From positions 1 through 64,000 of the forward strand of contig NZ_JACSYA010000028.1 of NCBI RefSeq assembly GCF_029870285.1: 64,000 nucleotides of DNA. Reading direction: 5' to 3'. This DNA is from Delftia sp. PS-11. Lineage in GTDB: Bacteria > Pseudomonadota > Gammaproteobacteria > Burkholderiales > Burkholderiaceae_C. A model generated the notes under the pieces. That model searched no databases and had not been told where the DNA came from. It saw only the letters and a program-made list of their open reading frames with translations. A program made the translations under genes and the position numbers. Positions 9,196-18,515 of this stretch are shown piece by piece. The number at the start of each line of letters is the position of its first letter. The first letter of the stretch is position 1.

Positions 9196-11316
9196 TCAGG
9201 GCAGGATGGCTGCAGCGCGCGCAGCAGCGATCTGTGCGTCGGCATCGCGCTGCAGCAGCAGCCGCTGGCGCACCAGGTCCTGGGACGCTGCCGTGACGGC
9301 ACTCACATAGCCTGCCTGATCACCGTACAGCTCTTCCAGGGAGGGACGTTCATCGCCTGCCGCCAGCCGCGCAGCACGCGTCTTGTGGAAGGGAATGAAG
9401 CTGCCTGTGAGATTGGACAAGTCAACGATGCCCGGAGTGGCCACGTAGTTGAACTCGATGCTCGTTCCCAGCGGAGCCCGCGCTTCCACGCTGCGGATGC
9501 CTGCGCGTGTCAAGCCGGTCTGCGGGTCCACCTGCGGAACAAGAATCGCGTAGTCCTTGCCCACGGCGCGCGGGGGCTGCAGTGTGGCGATGCCCGACTC
9601 GTCCTGTGGCAGGTACTGCGGTCCAAAATCCAGCAGTGCAAAGCCGTTGTGGCGCCCGAGGTAGCTGAACGCAGGTATCGGGGATTGCACGCCCCCCACA
9701 CTCCAGGTCAATCCCTTCATCGCAGGGAAAACGAGCCTGTTGGGCCGCACCAGCGTACCATCGGCCACCTTGGGCACCTGGCTGGCAGGAGGCTCGACGC
9801 CTCGCACCACCCAATCCTCCAGCGCAATGAACAGCGCCCGGAACGTGTCGTTGAAATGTACGACGGTGCCAGCCGGGTAGACATTGCGCGTGGGCGCATA
9901 GGCAATGCTGGCAGTTCCCCCTGCGCCGCCGTGCTGGGTGCTGGCGTAGTAGTAGATGCGCGCATTCGCGGGCTGCGCGATGTCACGCAGGCCATTCGCA
10001 TCGGTCAGCACGGGCGAGCCCTGCAGTTGCCAGAACTCTGTGCCGGACAGGCCCAGGAAAAACTTGGGGCAGGTCTGGCTGGCTTCACATCGCTTCATCA
10101 CACCGCCCTGGCGGCCGCTGACCTCGTCGCTGTAGTCTTTGTCCAGTCCGCGCGGTGCCGTCTGACCGAATGCCGTATGGTCGGTACGCAGGCCACCACC
10201 GCCACCGGGTACGGCAAAGCGTGTGTTGATATTGGTCTGGCGTGCAGCAACGTGGGCATAGATGCCATCGAAGACCTTGCCACCATCGAGCGCCTGATTG
10301 AAACCCAGGTGCAGGAAAGTCTTCATGGCATTGCCCGACTGCGAAGTGCCCTGCCCTATGGTGTGCGTAATGCGCCCAGCCAGCGGATTGGCCTTGCCAT
10401 CGGCATCAGCGGCCTTGGCACGGAAAAAACTCACCGTGTCGCGCAGCGCAGCCAGGCCGACGCCCATGACCTTGGGGTCCTTGGCGACATAAACCAGCTC
10501 GTAGAGGTACTGGGGATCGAAGCCGCCCTTGAGGCAGACACTGGTGGAACTGGGTGTGCCGGGGAAAGGGTTGGCCGTGGTATCGCAGTTGGCGAACTTC
10601 CAGTCACCTGCAGGCACGAGCTGGCGCGCATCGGTTTCGTTGATGCGGCGCGTCAGCGAATAACCGGGCTGGGTGTTGTCCAGGCTGGCTGGCTCGTAAG
10701 GGATCATGGTGCCGTTGAAGACACCGCCAGGCAGAGACATGGACGCAGCAGCGGCCGTGGGCACCAGCTCGGTGCGATAGCTGCCTGTGATGCTGCTGCC
10801 ATCCTTGTTGCGCGCCACGGGCACGGTCACCGTCAGGCGCGCAGGCGAGGACTTGGGCACGTCGCCCTGCCAGGCCGAATACAGCAGGACATAGCCGCGC
10901 TCCAGGTAGACCGCATCGCCAGGCGCCGCCGAAGGATTGGGCATGGTCAGAATATTGCCGCGATTGGGTGCGTCATAGCGCAGCACGCCGCTGGCTTTGG
11001 ACATGTCCTTGGGCTTGAGCATGACGAAGTCGGTGCTGTACTCGACCATGCCCCTGGCGTTCACGGGCGCCAGCGCCAAATCCTGGATCACGGCGTTCTT
11101 GGGGTCCTGGGGGTCCAGCTCGCCACGCAGCACTCCCGTCACTTTTTCATAGGCGCCGACACTGCCGTAGCTGCCCGCGAAGTCCTCGGTGGCGCTGATG
11201 CTCAACTGCATGCGCGGCGATGACGTGACAGGCGGGCCATCGCTGCCGCCGCAGGCTGCCAGCAGACCGGATGCGGCCAAGGCAACGGCCAGCGGGTGGG
11301 AAATCCTGTATTGCAT
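9196..11316 (-). CDS. Alpha/beta-hydrolase-domain lipoprotein
   Basis: This 706-residue secreted protein starts with a lipoprotein signal peptide whose lipobox is LLAAC, so it is probably anchored in the outer membrane. AAGGAG lies just upstream of the ATG at 11316; an upstream ATG at 11334 lacks this spacing. The sequence matches the large alpha/beta-hydrolase domain family found beside tannase/feruloyl-esterase-type proteins. A nucleophile-elbow-like GTSQSG has S325 as the presumed nucleophile. The substrate is unknown; an ester or oligomeric hydroxyacid is plausible. It lies directly downstream of the Bug receptor and AtuA genes on the same strand and may share their function. Confidence 0.72.
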   Translation of the reverse strand: MQYRISHPLAVALAASGLLAACGGSDGPPVTSSPRMQLSISATEDFAGSYGSVGAYEKVTGVLRGELDPQDPKNAVIQDLALAPVNARGMVEYSTDFVMLKPKDMSKASGVLRYDAPNRGNILTMPNPSAAPGDAVYLERGYVLLYSAWQGDVPKSSPARLTVTVPVARNKDGSSITGSYRTELVPTAAAASMSLPGGVFNGTMIPYEPASLDNTQPGYSLTRRINETDARQLVPAGDWKFANCDTTANPFPGTPSSTSVCLKGGFDPQYLYELVYVAKDPKVMGVGLAALRDTVSFFRAKAADADGKANPLAGRITHTIGQGTSQSGNAMKTFLHLGFNQALDGGKVFDGIYAHVAARQTNINTRFAVPGGGGGLRTDHTAFGQTAPRGLDKDYSDEVSGRQGGVMKRCEASQTCPKFFLGLSGTEFWQLQGSPVLTDANGLRDIAQPANARIYYYASTQHGGAGGTASIAYAPTRNVYPAGTVVHFNDTFRALFIALEDWVVRGVEPPASQVPKVADGTLVRPNRLVFPAMKGLTWSVGGVQSPIPAFSYLGRHNGFALLDFGPQYLPQDESGIATLQPPRAVGKDYAILVPQVDPQTGLTRAGIRSVEARAPLGTSIEFNYVATPGIVDLSNLTGSFIPFHKTRAARLAAGDERPSLEELYGDQAGYVSAVTAASQDLVRQRLLLQRDADAQIAAARAAAILP

Positions 11317-11409
11317 GTTGTCTCCTTTTTTCATGGCACAGGCAAAGCTGCGCCCCGGCCGCCGTACATCGCGGCAGCCTGAGGCGGATGGTTGGCAAGA
11401 GAAGAGGCT

Positions 11410-12390
11410 TTACTCGGGCTGGATGCCGGCCGCCTTGATGACCTGCCCCCATTTCTGGGTTTCAGCGGCCTGGAAGGCGGCCAGCTCCTGGGGCGAGGCC
11501 GTCCAGCCTTCGGAGCCGGACATGTCGAAGAAGGACTTGGCGCCCGCGCTGCGCACGGCGTCGGACAGCAGGCGGTTGAGGCGGGCCACCACGGCCTCGG
11601 GCGTGCCGGCCGGGGCGTAGGCGGCGAACCAGTAGCCCATGTCGTAGCCCTTGACGCCGGCTTCCTCCAGGGTGGGCACGTCGGGCAGTTGCGGGCTACG
11701 CCGGGTGGTCGAATAACCCAGGGCGCGCAGCTTGCCCGACTTGACCTGGGGCACGCCCGTGGAGGTGTCGGTGATCATCAGGTCGATCTGGCCGCCCAGC
11801 AGGTCGGTGATGGCCAGTGGATTGCTCTTGTAGGGCACGTGCATCAGGTCCACGCCGGCCAGCTGTTTGAGCATTTCGCCGGCCACGCGGCTGGACGAAC
11901 TGCCGCTGCCGAACGACAGTTTGCCCGGCTGCTTTTTCGCGGCTGCCAGCAGTTCGGCCACGTTCTTGTAGGGCGCATCGGCGCGCACCACCAGCACCTG
12001 GCCGCCCTTGCCAAGGCCTGCCACGGGCGCGAAGTCCTTGACGGCGTCATAGGGCAGCTTCTTGTACAGATGCTGGTTGGCAGCGTGCGTGGTATTGGTG
12101 GTGATCAGCAGCGTGTAGCCGTCGGCGGCCGATCGCGCCACCTGCTGAGCCGCGATCATGCCGCTGGCGCCGCCCTTGTTCTCGACCACCACGGCCTGTT
12201 TGGTGGCGGTGCTCATGGCCTGGCCCAGGGCGCGCGCCAGCTGGTCGGTGGCGCTGCCTGCGGCGAACGGCACGACAAAGGTGATGGGCTTGGCCGGAAA
12301 GTCCTCGGCCAGTGCGGGCAGGGCTGCCGCGCCCAGCAGGCCAGCGGCCAGGGTAAGCAGGCGTCGGCGTGCGAAGGCTGTGTGTTGCAT
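11410..12390 (-). CDS. Bug-family tripartite tricarboxylate-type binding protein
   Basis: This 326-residue periplasmic solute-binding protein is of the TctC/Bug family, which is hugely expanded in Burkholderiales. The chosen start gives a twin-arginine-like or Sec signal (RRRLLTLAAGLLGAAALPALA). The mature part begins FPAKPITFVVPFAAGSATD, the conserved first strand and ligand loop of Bug proteins. VVENKGGASG and PYKSNPLAI are further family segments. No TctA/TctB membrane genes are nearby, as is typical for orphan Bug proteins. It lies downstream of the AtuA-like genes. Confidence 0.92.
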   Translation of the reverse strand: MQHTAFARRRLLTLAAGLLGAAALPALAEDFPAKPITFVVPFAAGSATDQLARALGQAMSTATKQAVVVENKGGASGMIAAQQVARSAADGYTLLITTNTTHAANQHLYKKLPYDAVKDFAPVAGLGKGGQVLVVRADAPYKNVAELLAAAKKQPGKLSFGSGSSSSRVAGEMLKQLAGVDLMHVPYKSNPLAITDLLGGQIDLMITDTSTGVPQVKSGKLRALGYSTTRRSPQLPDVPTLEEAGVKGYDMGYWFAAYAPAGTPEAVVARLNRLLSDAVRSAGAKSFFDMSGSEGWTASPQELAAFQAAETQKWGQVIKAAGIQPE

Positions 12391-12433
12391 TGTCTGTCTC
12401 CTTATGTGTGGTGGTGGATCGTGAAGGCGGGCC

Positions 12434-12805
12434 CTATTCGGGTGCCAGGTGCGCCAGCAGGGACTGCGGCACGGCGACCGGCATCTGCAGCAGCCAGTAC
12501 GACAGGGCCTTGCCGTGGCTGTCGAGGTTGAGCGCGTCGTTGACGCCGCCGTCCAGCACATCGTCCAGCACCCAGTTCATGGCCTGCAGGCGCTCCAGTA
12601 CGAACCGCTGCACGCGCGTGGGGCGCCGGGCCGCGAAGTGCGCGGCCACGCGCTGCTCGGTGACCTGTTCGGCCAGCACGGGCCAGCAGGCGGCATTCCA
12701 GGCGATCAGGCTGATGTTGGAGCGGTTGCCCTTGTCGCCCGTGCGGCCATGGGCCAGGCGGTACAGCGGCACGGTGAGTGGCGCTGTCGTCTGTGGTGTG
12801 TTCAT
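12434..12805 (-). CDS. AtuA-like small partner protein
   Basis: This 123-residue protein matches the small ferredoxin-fold AtuA-like domain that is often fused to, or encoded beside, AtuA (former DUF1446) proteins. The conserved GRTGDKGNRSNISLIA segment lies near the N-terminus. It overlaps the end of the AtuA gene by four bases, implying translational coupling and a two-subunit arrangement. The molecular activity is unknown. Confidence 0.85.
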   Translation of the reverse strand: MNTPQTTAPLTVPLYRLAHGRTGDKGNRSNISLIAWNAACWPVLAEQVTEQRVAAHFAARRPTRVQRFVLERLQAMNWVLDDVLDGGVNDALNLDSHGKALSYWLLQMPVAVPQSLLAHLAPE

Positions 12806-14199
12806 GCGGCCTCCTGCCCGTCATGGGCCCAGTTCCATCCGGTGGCGATGCTGTGCTGCGGCAGCAGGCAGGACACGGTGCCCAGCCGCGCGCGCAGCGC
12901 CGTGCGCACGCCGCCGCCGCCTGCCGGCCCGCAGGTGTAGAGGGCGTTGACCTCGCGCGCCAGGCGCTGGGCCTCGGCCTGGGTCGGACGCAGCCAGGCG
13001 GCGCGCAGGCGCACGTCCTGGGATGCGGCATGGCTGGCCGGCTGCGCATCGCGCCAGCGGCCTGCGTCGTCGCCCAGCACGCTGGCCACGCCGATCCAGT
13101 CCAGCCGCAGATCGCTGGCGGCCTCGCCGCCCAGGCGCTCTCTGAGCACCGCGCCAGCCAGCTGCGCGCGCTCCAGTGCGCGCGGGCCGGCGTAGGAAAT
13201 TTCGCCCTCGGCCAGCCAGCCCGCAGCGTGGCAGACGTTGACCTTGTACTGGCCGTTGTGCGCGTGGCCGCGCACGCCGCTCAGTCGCACGGCATCCGGC
13301 CCTGTCTGGCGGACTTCGGCCTCACCGAGATCGGCCACCACATCGGGCGTGAGGTAGGCGCCAGGGTCATGCACCTCATACAGCAGCTGCTCTTTGACCG
13401 TGCGCTCGCTGACCAGCCCGCCCGTGCCCTCGGGCTTGGTGATGGTGCAGTCGCCCGAGTCTTCGATGATGGCGATCGGGTAGCCCAGCCGGGCCAGGTC
13501 CGGCACATCCTTGAAGCCGGGATCGGCAAAGTAGCCGCCGGTGACCTGGGCGCCGCATTCGAGCAGATGGCCGGCCATGGTGGCACGCGCCAGCCGGTCC
13601 CAGTCGTCCCAGGCCCAGCCGAAATGCGCCATGGCCGGCCCCAGGGTGAGCGAAGGGTCGGACACGCGCCCGGCCACGACGATCTCGGCACCGGCCTGCA
13701 GGGCCTGGGCAATCGCCCGTGCGCCGATGTAGGCGTTGGCGCTGACCAGCGCCTCCTCGGGGAAATCGCCCCCCAGCGCGCTGCGCAGCGCCGCGCGGTG
13801 GCCAGGGCCGCTGACATCGTCTCCGTGCACAACGGCGATGCGCGGCGCGGCCAGGCCCAGGCGCTTGGCCAGGCGCTGGATGCAGCGTGCCGCGCCCTGC
13901 GGGTTGGCGGCGCCGAAGTTGCTGACGATGCGTATGCCATGCGTCAGGCAATCGGCCAGCACCGGCTCCAGCAGTTCTTCGAGCAGCGGCTCGTAGCCGG
14001 CATCAGGCCGGTCGCGGCGCGCCAGCTGGGCCAGGGCCAGCGTGCGCTCGGCCAGGGTCTCGAAAATCAGGCAGGCGGGCTGGCCGCTGGCCGCCAGGGC
14101 CCGCACCACGGGCGCGGCCGCATCGGTGCGGTCACCCGAGAAGCCGGCCGCGCATCCCACCCACAGCGGGGTTTTTTCCAGGTTCTGCATGGCTGCCAA
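12802..14199 (-). CDS. Acyclic terpene utilisation AtuA-family protein
   Basis: This 465-residue cytoplasmic protein belongs to the AtuA/DUF1446 family, named from the Pseudomonas citronellol pathway. The N-terminus carries WVGCAAGFSGDR, and the middle has EIVVAGRVSDPSLTLGP, a strongly conserved block. The usual AtuA protein is about 450-600 residues; here the C-terminal domain is the separate 123-residue gene that overlaps it. No other atu genes are present, so a terpene substrate is not established. It is divergent from a LysR regulator, with an inverted-repeat operator candidate between the two starts. Confidence 0.87.
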   Translation of the reverse strand: MAAMQNLEKTPLWVGCAAGFSGDRTDAAAPVVRALAASGQPACLIFETLAERTLALAQLARRDRPDAGYEPLLEELLEPVLADCLTHGIRIVSNFGAANPQGAARCIQRLAKRLGLAAPRIAVVHGDDVSGPGHRAALRSALGGDFPEEALVSANAYIGARAIAQALQAGAEIVVAGRVSDPSLTLGPAMAHFGWAWDDWDRLARATMAGHLLECGAQVTGGYFADPGFKDVPDLARLGYPIAIIEDSGDCTITKPEGTGGLVSERTVKEQLLYEVHDPGAYLTPDVVADLGEAEVRQTGPDAVRLSGVRGHAHNGQYKVNVCHAAGWLAEGEISYAGPRALERAQLAGAVLRERLGGEAASDLRLDWIGVASVLGDDAGRWRDAQPASHAASQDVRLRAAWLRPTQAEAQRLAREVNALYTCGPAGGGGVRTALRARLGTVSCLLPQHSIATGWNWAHDGQEAA

Positions 14200-14215
14200 T
14201 GTAGGCAGGGCCTGC

Positions 14216-14243
14216 TAATCTGTGAAATCGATTGTTCGGATTA
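14216..14243. promoter_or_regulatory. Dyad operator candidate for the LysR regulator
   Basis: TAATC at 14216-14220 and GATTA at 14239-14243 form an inverted repeat with exactly the same centre as the perfect palindrome AATCGATT (14226-14233). The nested symmetry lies between the divergent starts of the AtuA gene (14199) and the LysR gene (14261), where an autoregulating LysR protein normally binds. Confidence 0.55.
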
Positions 14244-14260
14244 ATTTATCCAAATACCCG

Positions 14261-15166
14261 ATGAATATCTCTTCGCGGCAGCTCGATGCCTTCATCGCCC
14301 TGGCACAGCTTGGCAGTTTCACGCAGGCCGCGCGGCGCTGCCATCTGTCGCAGCCCGCATTCAGCGCGCTGATCAAGGGACTGGAAGACAGCGTGGGCGT
14401 GCGCCTGTTCGACCGCAGCACCCGCCATGTGGCGCTGACCCAGGAGGGTGCCCAGTTCCTGGAGGCAGCGCAGCGCATCCGCGCGGACCTGGGCGATGCC
14501 GTGCAGGGCCTGCGCGAGGCGGCGGCCCTGCAGCGCGGGCGCGTGTCGATCGCCTTGCTGCCCTCGCTGGCGGCGGCCTGGCTGCCGCCCGTGCTGGCGC
14601 TGTTCCATGCGCGCCATCCGGGCATACAGCTGCAGGTCTCGGATCTGCTGTCCGAGCCCTGCATTGCCCAGGTGGCCTCGGGCCAGGCCGATCTGGCGCT
14701 GGCCGCCATCCGGGCCGACACGGAGGAGCTGCAGGCCGAATGGTTCTGCGCCGACCAGCTGTACCTGGTGTGCCGCGCCGACCATGCGCTGGCAGCCCTG
14801 CCCGCCCCCTGCATGGCCGACCTGCGGGCCCACCCCTTCATACAGCTCGCGCGCCACAGCAGCGTGCGCCAGTACCTTGAATCCCAGGCTGCCGCGCCGG
14901 CGCTGGACACGCTGCTGGAGGTCGAGCACCTGGCCACCGTGATGGGCATGGTGCGCGCGGGCCTGGGCATCAGCGTGGTGCCGGCACTGGCGCTGTTCCA
15001 CTTCGTGCAGCCCGGCCTGGTGACGCGCGCGCTGGCCGATGCCGACCGCCAGCGCGACCTGTACCTGGTGCGCCGGCGCCAGCGCAGCCTGTCGCCCGCC
15101 GCGCAGGCTTTCCACGCGCTGGCCCTGGCGCACCGGCCGGGCGTGGCCCCGGGCAGCACACAATAG
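14261..15166 (+). CDS. LysR-family transcriptional regulator
   Basis: This 301-residue regulator has the standard LysR N-terminal winged helix-turn-helix (RQLDAFIALAQLGSFTQAA, LSQPAFSALIKGLE) and a C-terminal periplasmic-binding-protein-like effector domain. The start at 14261 gives MNISSRQLDAF; the frame is open 39 bases further upstream, but that part overlaps the likely operator. It is divergent from the AtuA-Bug-hydrolase genes and is their likely activator. Confidence 0.93.
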   Translation: MNISSRQLDAFIALAQLGSFTQAARRCHLSQPAFSALIKGLEDSVGVRLFDRSTRHVALTQEGAQFLEAAQRIRADLGDAVQGLREAAALQRGRVSIALLPSLAAAWLPPVLALFHARHPGIQLQVSDLLSEPCIAQVASGQADLALAAIRADTEELQAEWFCADQLYLVCRADHALAALPAPCMADLRAHPFIQLARHSSVRQYLESQAAAPALDTLLEVEHLATVMGMVRAGLGISVVPALALFHFVQPGLVTRALADADRQRDLYLVRRRQRSLSPAAQAFHALALAHRPGVAPGSTQ

Positions 15167-15199
15167 GCCGGTCGCCAAACGCAACCGAGAACTGCCACC

Positions 15200-16162
15200 G
15201 TGGGTGAATTCGACCTGATCCGCCGCTTTTTCCAGCGCCCCGTGCGCCACGCCGTCCTGGGCGTGGGCGATGACTGCGCGCTGCTCGCGCCCGCGCCGGG
15301 CATGCAGCTGGCCATCTCCAGCGACATGCTGGTCGAAGGCCGGCATTTCTTCCCCGACGTGGACCCGCGCCTGCTGGGCCACAAGGCACTGGCCGTCAAT
15401 CTGTCCGATCTCGCGGCCTGCGGCGCGCGGCCCCTGGGCTTCACGCTGGCCCTGTCGCTGCCGCGCGCCGACGCCGCCTGGACCGAGGCCTTCGCCAGCG
15501 GCCTGCTGGCCCTGGCCGATGCCCATGGCTGCGAGCTCATCGGCGGCGACACCACGCGGGGGCCGCTGAACATCTGCATCACCGTCTTCGGGGAGGTGCC
15601 GCCCGGCCAGGCCCTGCTGCGCAGCGGCGCGCAGGCAGGGGACGATATCTGGGTCAGCGGCAGCCTGGGCGATGCACGCCTGGCGCTCGAAGCCCTGCTG
15701 GGCCAGACCGCGCTGCCTCCCGGCGTGCTGGCCGCCGCGCGCCAGCGCCTGGAGGCGCCCACGCCGCGCGTGGCACTGGGTCTGGCGCTGCGCGGCATCG
15801 CCAGCAGTGCGCTGGACGTGAGCGACGGCCTGCTGGGCGACCTGGGCCACATCCTCGAACAATCCCATGTGGGCGCCTGTGTGGACACACGCTGCACCAC
15901 GCCGCTGCTGGAAGCGGGGCACCAGACGCCCCTGCCACCCGAGCTGCTGCAGCAATGCACGCTGGCCGGCGGCGACGACTATGAGCTGTGCTTCACGGCC
16001 CCTGCCAGCCAGCGCGAAGCGGTTGAAGCGGCAGGCCGCAACTGTGCCACGCGCGTCACGCGCATCGGCCGCATCGAAGCCGAGCCGGGCCTGCGGCTGA
16101 TCGGCCCCGATAGTGCGGCGCTTTCGCCACAATGGGCCTCGTTCGATCACTTTGCCGCATAG
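15200..16162 (+). CDS. thiL: Thiamine-monophosphate kinase
   Basis: This enzyme phosphorylates thiamine monophosphate to thiamine pyrophosphate, the last step of the pathway. The 320-residue protein starts with GTG (MGEFDLIRRFF, the typical ThiL N-terminus). Motifs seen are VGDDCALL (metal/ATP), NLSDLAACGARP, GGDTTRGP, the DVSDGLLGDLGH segment and GGDDYELCFT. In related bacteria thiL is followed by pgpA and pncC. Here a DUF4139 gene and then the Rhs island intervene. Confidence 0.96.
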   Translation: MGEFDLIRRFFQRPVRHAVLGVGDDCALLAPAPGMQLAISSDMLVEGRHFFPDVDPRLLGHKALAVNLSDLAACGARPLGFTLALSLPRADAAWTEAFASGLLALADAHGCELIGGDTTRGPLNICITVFGEVPPGQALLRSGAQAGDDIWVSGSLGDARLALEALLGQTALPPGVLAAARQRLEAPTPRVALGLALRGIASSALDVSDGLLGDLGHILEQSHVGACVDTRCTTPLLEAGHQTPLPPELLQQCTLAGGDDYELCFTAPASQREAVEAAGRNCATRVTRIGRIEAEPGLRLIGPDSAALSPQWASFDHFAA

Positions 16163-16195
16163 CGGCGCCGCATGACTTTCACACAAGGACTGCCC

Positions 16196-17827
16196 ATGGC
16201 ACACCGCTTTTCCCTGCTCGCCCTGGCGGCTGCCTGCGCCGCCTGGGCCGGCGCACCGGCCCAGGCACAGGAAACCACCATGGCCCGCGCGCCAATTGCA
16301 CGCGTCACCCTGTACCCGGGCGTGGCCTCGGTGGAGCGCACGGCGCGCATCACGGCGGCCACGCGCCAGCTGGTGTTCGATTGCCTGCCCGGCAGCATCG
16401 AACCGCAGAGCCTGCAGGTCAGCGCCGATGCCGGCGTGCGCCTGGGCGACTACAAGCTGCAGCTGCAGCCGCGCGAGCTGGCCTCCACGGCCTGCGCCAG
16501 CCCGCTGGAGCAACAGATCCGGTCGCTGGAAGACCAGCTCGCGGCGCTGGAGGCCGACGAGGCAGCGGCCAAGCTCGTGGGCCACTATCTCCAGAGCCTT
16601 GCCCAACCAGGCGGCGATGGAGCCAGCACTGCGCCCCTGCCTGCTGCCAGCCAGCTGGGCGCTGCCACCGAGGCGCTGCGCGCCACCAGCCGTGGCAACA
16701 CGCTGCGCGCCCACCAGATCCTGCGCCAGAAGCAGGCCCTGCAGGAGCAGCTCAAGCCACTGCAGCTCGAACGCGACCGCACGGGCGCGGGCAATTCCCA
16801 GGTGATGAAGGTCACCGTGCAGCTGGCAAGCGCGACCGACGCCCAGGTGCAGCTGACCTACCAGGTGCGCGGCCCGAGCTGGCAGCCCAGCTACCGCGCC
16901 CAGCTCGACCCCGCCAAGGGCACGGTGGCCATCGAGCGCCTGGCACTGGTGGCCCAGAACAGCGGCGAGGACTGGAGCCAGGTGCAACTGCTGCTGTCCA
17001 CGGGCCAGCCCTCGCGCAGCACCCAGGGCAGGCTGCCCGCGCCCTGGACCCTTGACGTGGAACGGCCGCGCCCCGCCGCTGCCATGGCGCCGATGATGGC
17101 ACCTGCCCCGGCCCCGGCTGCGATGTTGGCCCGCAAGGAAATGTCCCCGGCCGCCGATGCCCCTGCATCTCTGCCGGTGCTGGATGTCTCCAGCCTCCAG
17201 ACCGCCTATGCCACCCAGTTCTCGGTGCCCTACCGCATCAGCGTGCCCTCCAGCAGCGAGCGCGTGACGCTGGCACTGGGCGCGCAGAACCTGCCCACCA
17301 CCCTGCTCACGCGCACAGCGCCCGCCGTGGAGGAAGCCGCCTACCTGGTGGCCCAGCTGGCCGTGCCAGCCGGTGTCTGGCCCGCAGGCCCCGTGGCGCT
17401 GTTCCGCGACAGCGCCTTCGTCGGCCAGGGCTGGCTGGACTTGGGCAACGCCGCCGCGCTGGCCCAGGGCCTGTCCTTCGGGCGCGATGAACAGGTCACC
17501 GTGCGCAACCTGCCCGTGGACTCGGCCACGGCAAGCAGCGGCATGCTCGGCAGCAGCACCGAGCGCCAGATCACGCGCCGCTTCCGGGTGGACAACCGCC
17601 ATGACCGCGCCATCGAACTGCAGGTGGTGGATGCAGCGCCCGTCTCGCGCAACGAGCAGATCCGCGTGCAGTCCCAGTACAGCCCGCAGCCGGCCACCAC
17701 GCGCTGGAACGAGCGCAACGGCATGATCGCCTGGCAGCAGACGCTGGCCGCAGGCGCCAATGCCAGCTTCGAGGCGCGCCACCAGATCCGCCATCCGCAG
17801 GACCTGCAGGTCGAGGAACGCCAGTAA
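16196..17827 (+). CDS. DUF4139 protein (MuiA-like), exported
   Basis: This 543-residue protein has a cleavable Sec signal (ending APAQA near residue 24), an N-terminal DUF4140-like segment (ITRVTLYPGVASVERTA-type), a short coiled-coil stretch (around residues 100-200) and a long C-terminal DUF4139 domain. The start at 16196 has AAGGA six bases upstream. Members include mucoidy-inhibitor MuiA, but the biochemical role is unknown. It sits between thiL and pgpA, with short gaps, so co-transcription is likely. Confidence 0.85.
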   Translation: MAHRFSLLALAAACAAWAGAPAQAQETTMARAPIARVTLYPGVASVERTARITAATRQLVFDCLPGSIEPQSLQVSADAGVRLGDYKLQLQPRELASTACASPLEQQIRSLEDQLAALEADEAAAKLVGHYLQSLAQPGGDGASTAPLPAASQLGAATEALRATSRGNTLRAHQILRQKQALQEQLKPLQLERDRTGAGNSQVMKVTVQLASATDAQVQLTYQVRGPSWQPSYRAQLDPAKGTVAIERLALVAQNSGEDWSQVQLLLSTGQPSRSTQGRLPAPWTLDVERPRPAAAMAPMMAPAPAPAAMLARKEMSPAADAPASLPVLDVSSLQTAYATQFSVPYRISVPSSSERVTLALGAQNLPTTLLTRTAPAVEEAAYLVAQLAVPAGVWPAGPVALFRDSAFVGQGWLDLGNAAALAQGLSFGRDEQVTVRNLPVDSATASSGMLGSSTERQITRRFRVDNRHDRAIELQVVDAAPVSRNEQIRVQSQYSPQPATTRWNERNGMIAWQQTLAAGANASFEARHQIRHPQDLQVEERQ

Positions 17828-17868
17828 GGCACCCCAGAGCGCCCGGAGGCGCCGCTTATGATCACGGC

Positions 17869-18453
17869 ATGAGTGACGCGCCCCTGCGGCCGGAGGTTTC
17901 CGGCGATCCTGCTTTCCCCCAGAACCCTGCTGCGGCCCGCCCTGCGGGCAGCATGGCGCGCCCCACGGTGGAATTCATGATGGCCCATCCGGCCCATTTC
18001 ATCGCCATGGGCCTGGGCTCGGGCCTGGGGCGCATCGCGCCCGGCACGGTGGGCACGCTCTGGGCCTGGCTGTCCTATCTGCTGCTGCAGCAATGGTTCA
18101 CGCCGCAGCAGATCGGCCTGCTGATCGCAGGCAGCCTGCCGCTGGGCTGGTGGGCCTGCACGGTCACAGCGCGCCACATGCGCGTGGCCGATCCCGGCAA
18201 CCTCGTCTGGGACGAGATCGTGGCCTTCTGGCTGGTGCTGTGGCTGGTCATGCCCACCGGTTTCTGGGGGCAGTGCATCGCGTTTGCGCTGTTCCGCTTT
18301 TTCGACGCCGTCAAACCACAGCCCGTGAAATGGGCCGACCGCCTGTTCAAGGGCTTTGGCTGGCGCGGCGGCTGGGGCATCATGTTCGATGATCTGGTCG
18401 CTGCGTTCTGCACGCTGCTGGTGATTGCGCTGTGGCGGCATTTCATGGGCTGA
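17869..18453 (+). CDS. pgpA: Phosphatidylglycerophosphatase A
   Basis: This enzyme dephosphorylates phosphatidylglycerophosphate to phosphatidylglycerol at the inner membrane. The 194-residue protein has a family core FIAMGLGSGLGRIAPGTVGTL, followed by DPGNLVWDEIVAFW, which supplies the conserved acidic catalytic residues, and several hydrophobic helices. About 40 non-conserved N-terminal residues precede the core, as in other Comamonadaceae. The gene that usually follows, pncC, lies 7.7 kb downstream beyond an inserted island. Confidence 0.94.
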   Translation: MSDAPLRPEVSGDPAFPQNPAAARPAGSMARPTVEFMMAHPAHFIAMGLGSGLGRIAPGTVGTLWAWLSYLLLQQWFTPQQIGLLIAGSLPLGWWACTVTARHMRVADPGNLVWDEIVAFWLVLWLVMPTGFWGQCIAFALFRFFDAVKPQPVKWADRLFKGFGWRGGWGIMFDDLVAAFCTLLVIALWRHFMG

Positions 18454-18515
18454 TCCATCGCATGCCCGGCACGCGCCGGGCCCTCATGGCGAGGCGCCAT
18501 CACCCCACGGATTAA

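Noticed and set aside
9385..11223. A 612-codon plus-strand frame opposite the hydrolase
   Set aside because: Antisense shadow; the minus-strand lipoprotein hydrolase has a lipobox, an RBS and a serine-hydrolase motif.
14246..17794. Long minus-strand open frames opposite lysR, thiL and the DUF4139 gene
   Set aside because: High GC makes antisense stop codons rare. The plus-strand genes are clearly recognised, and the antisense products are low-complexity His/Gln/Ala/Gly-rich.
18464..18481. GCCCGGC/GCCGGGC hairpin after pgpA
   Set aside because: No T-tract follows; it could be chance in GC-rich DNA, so it was not called a terminator.
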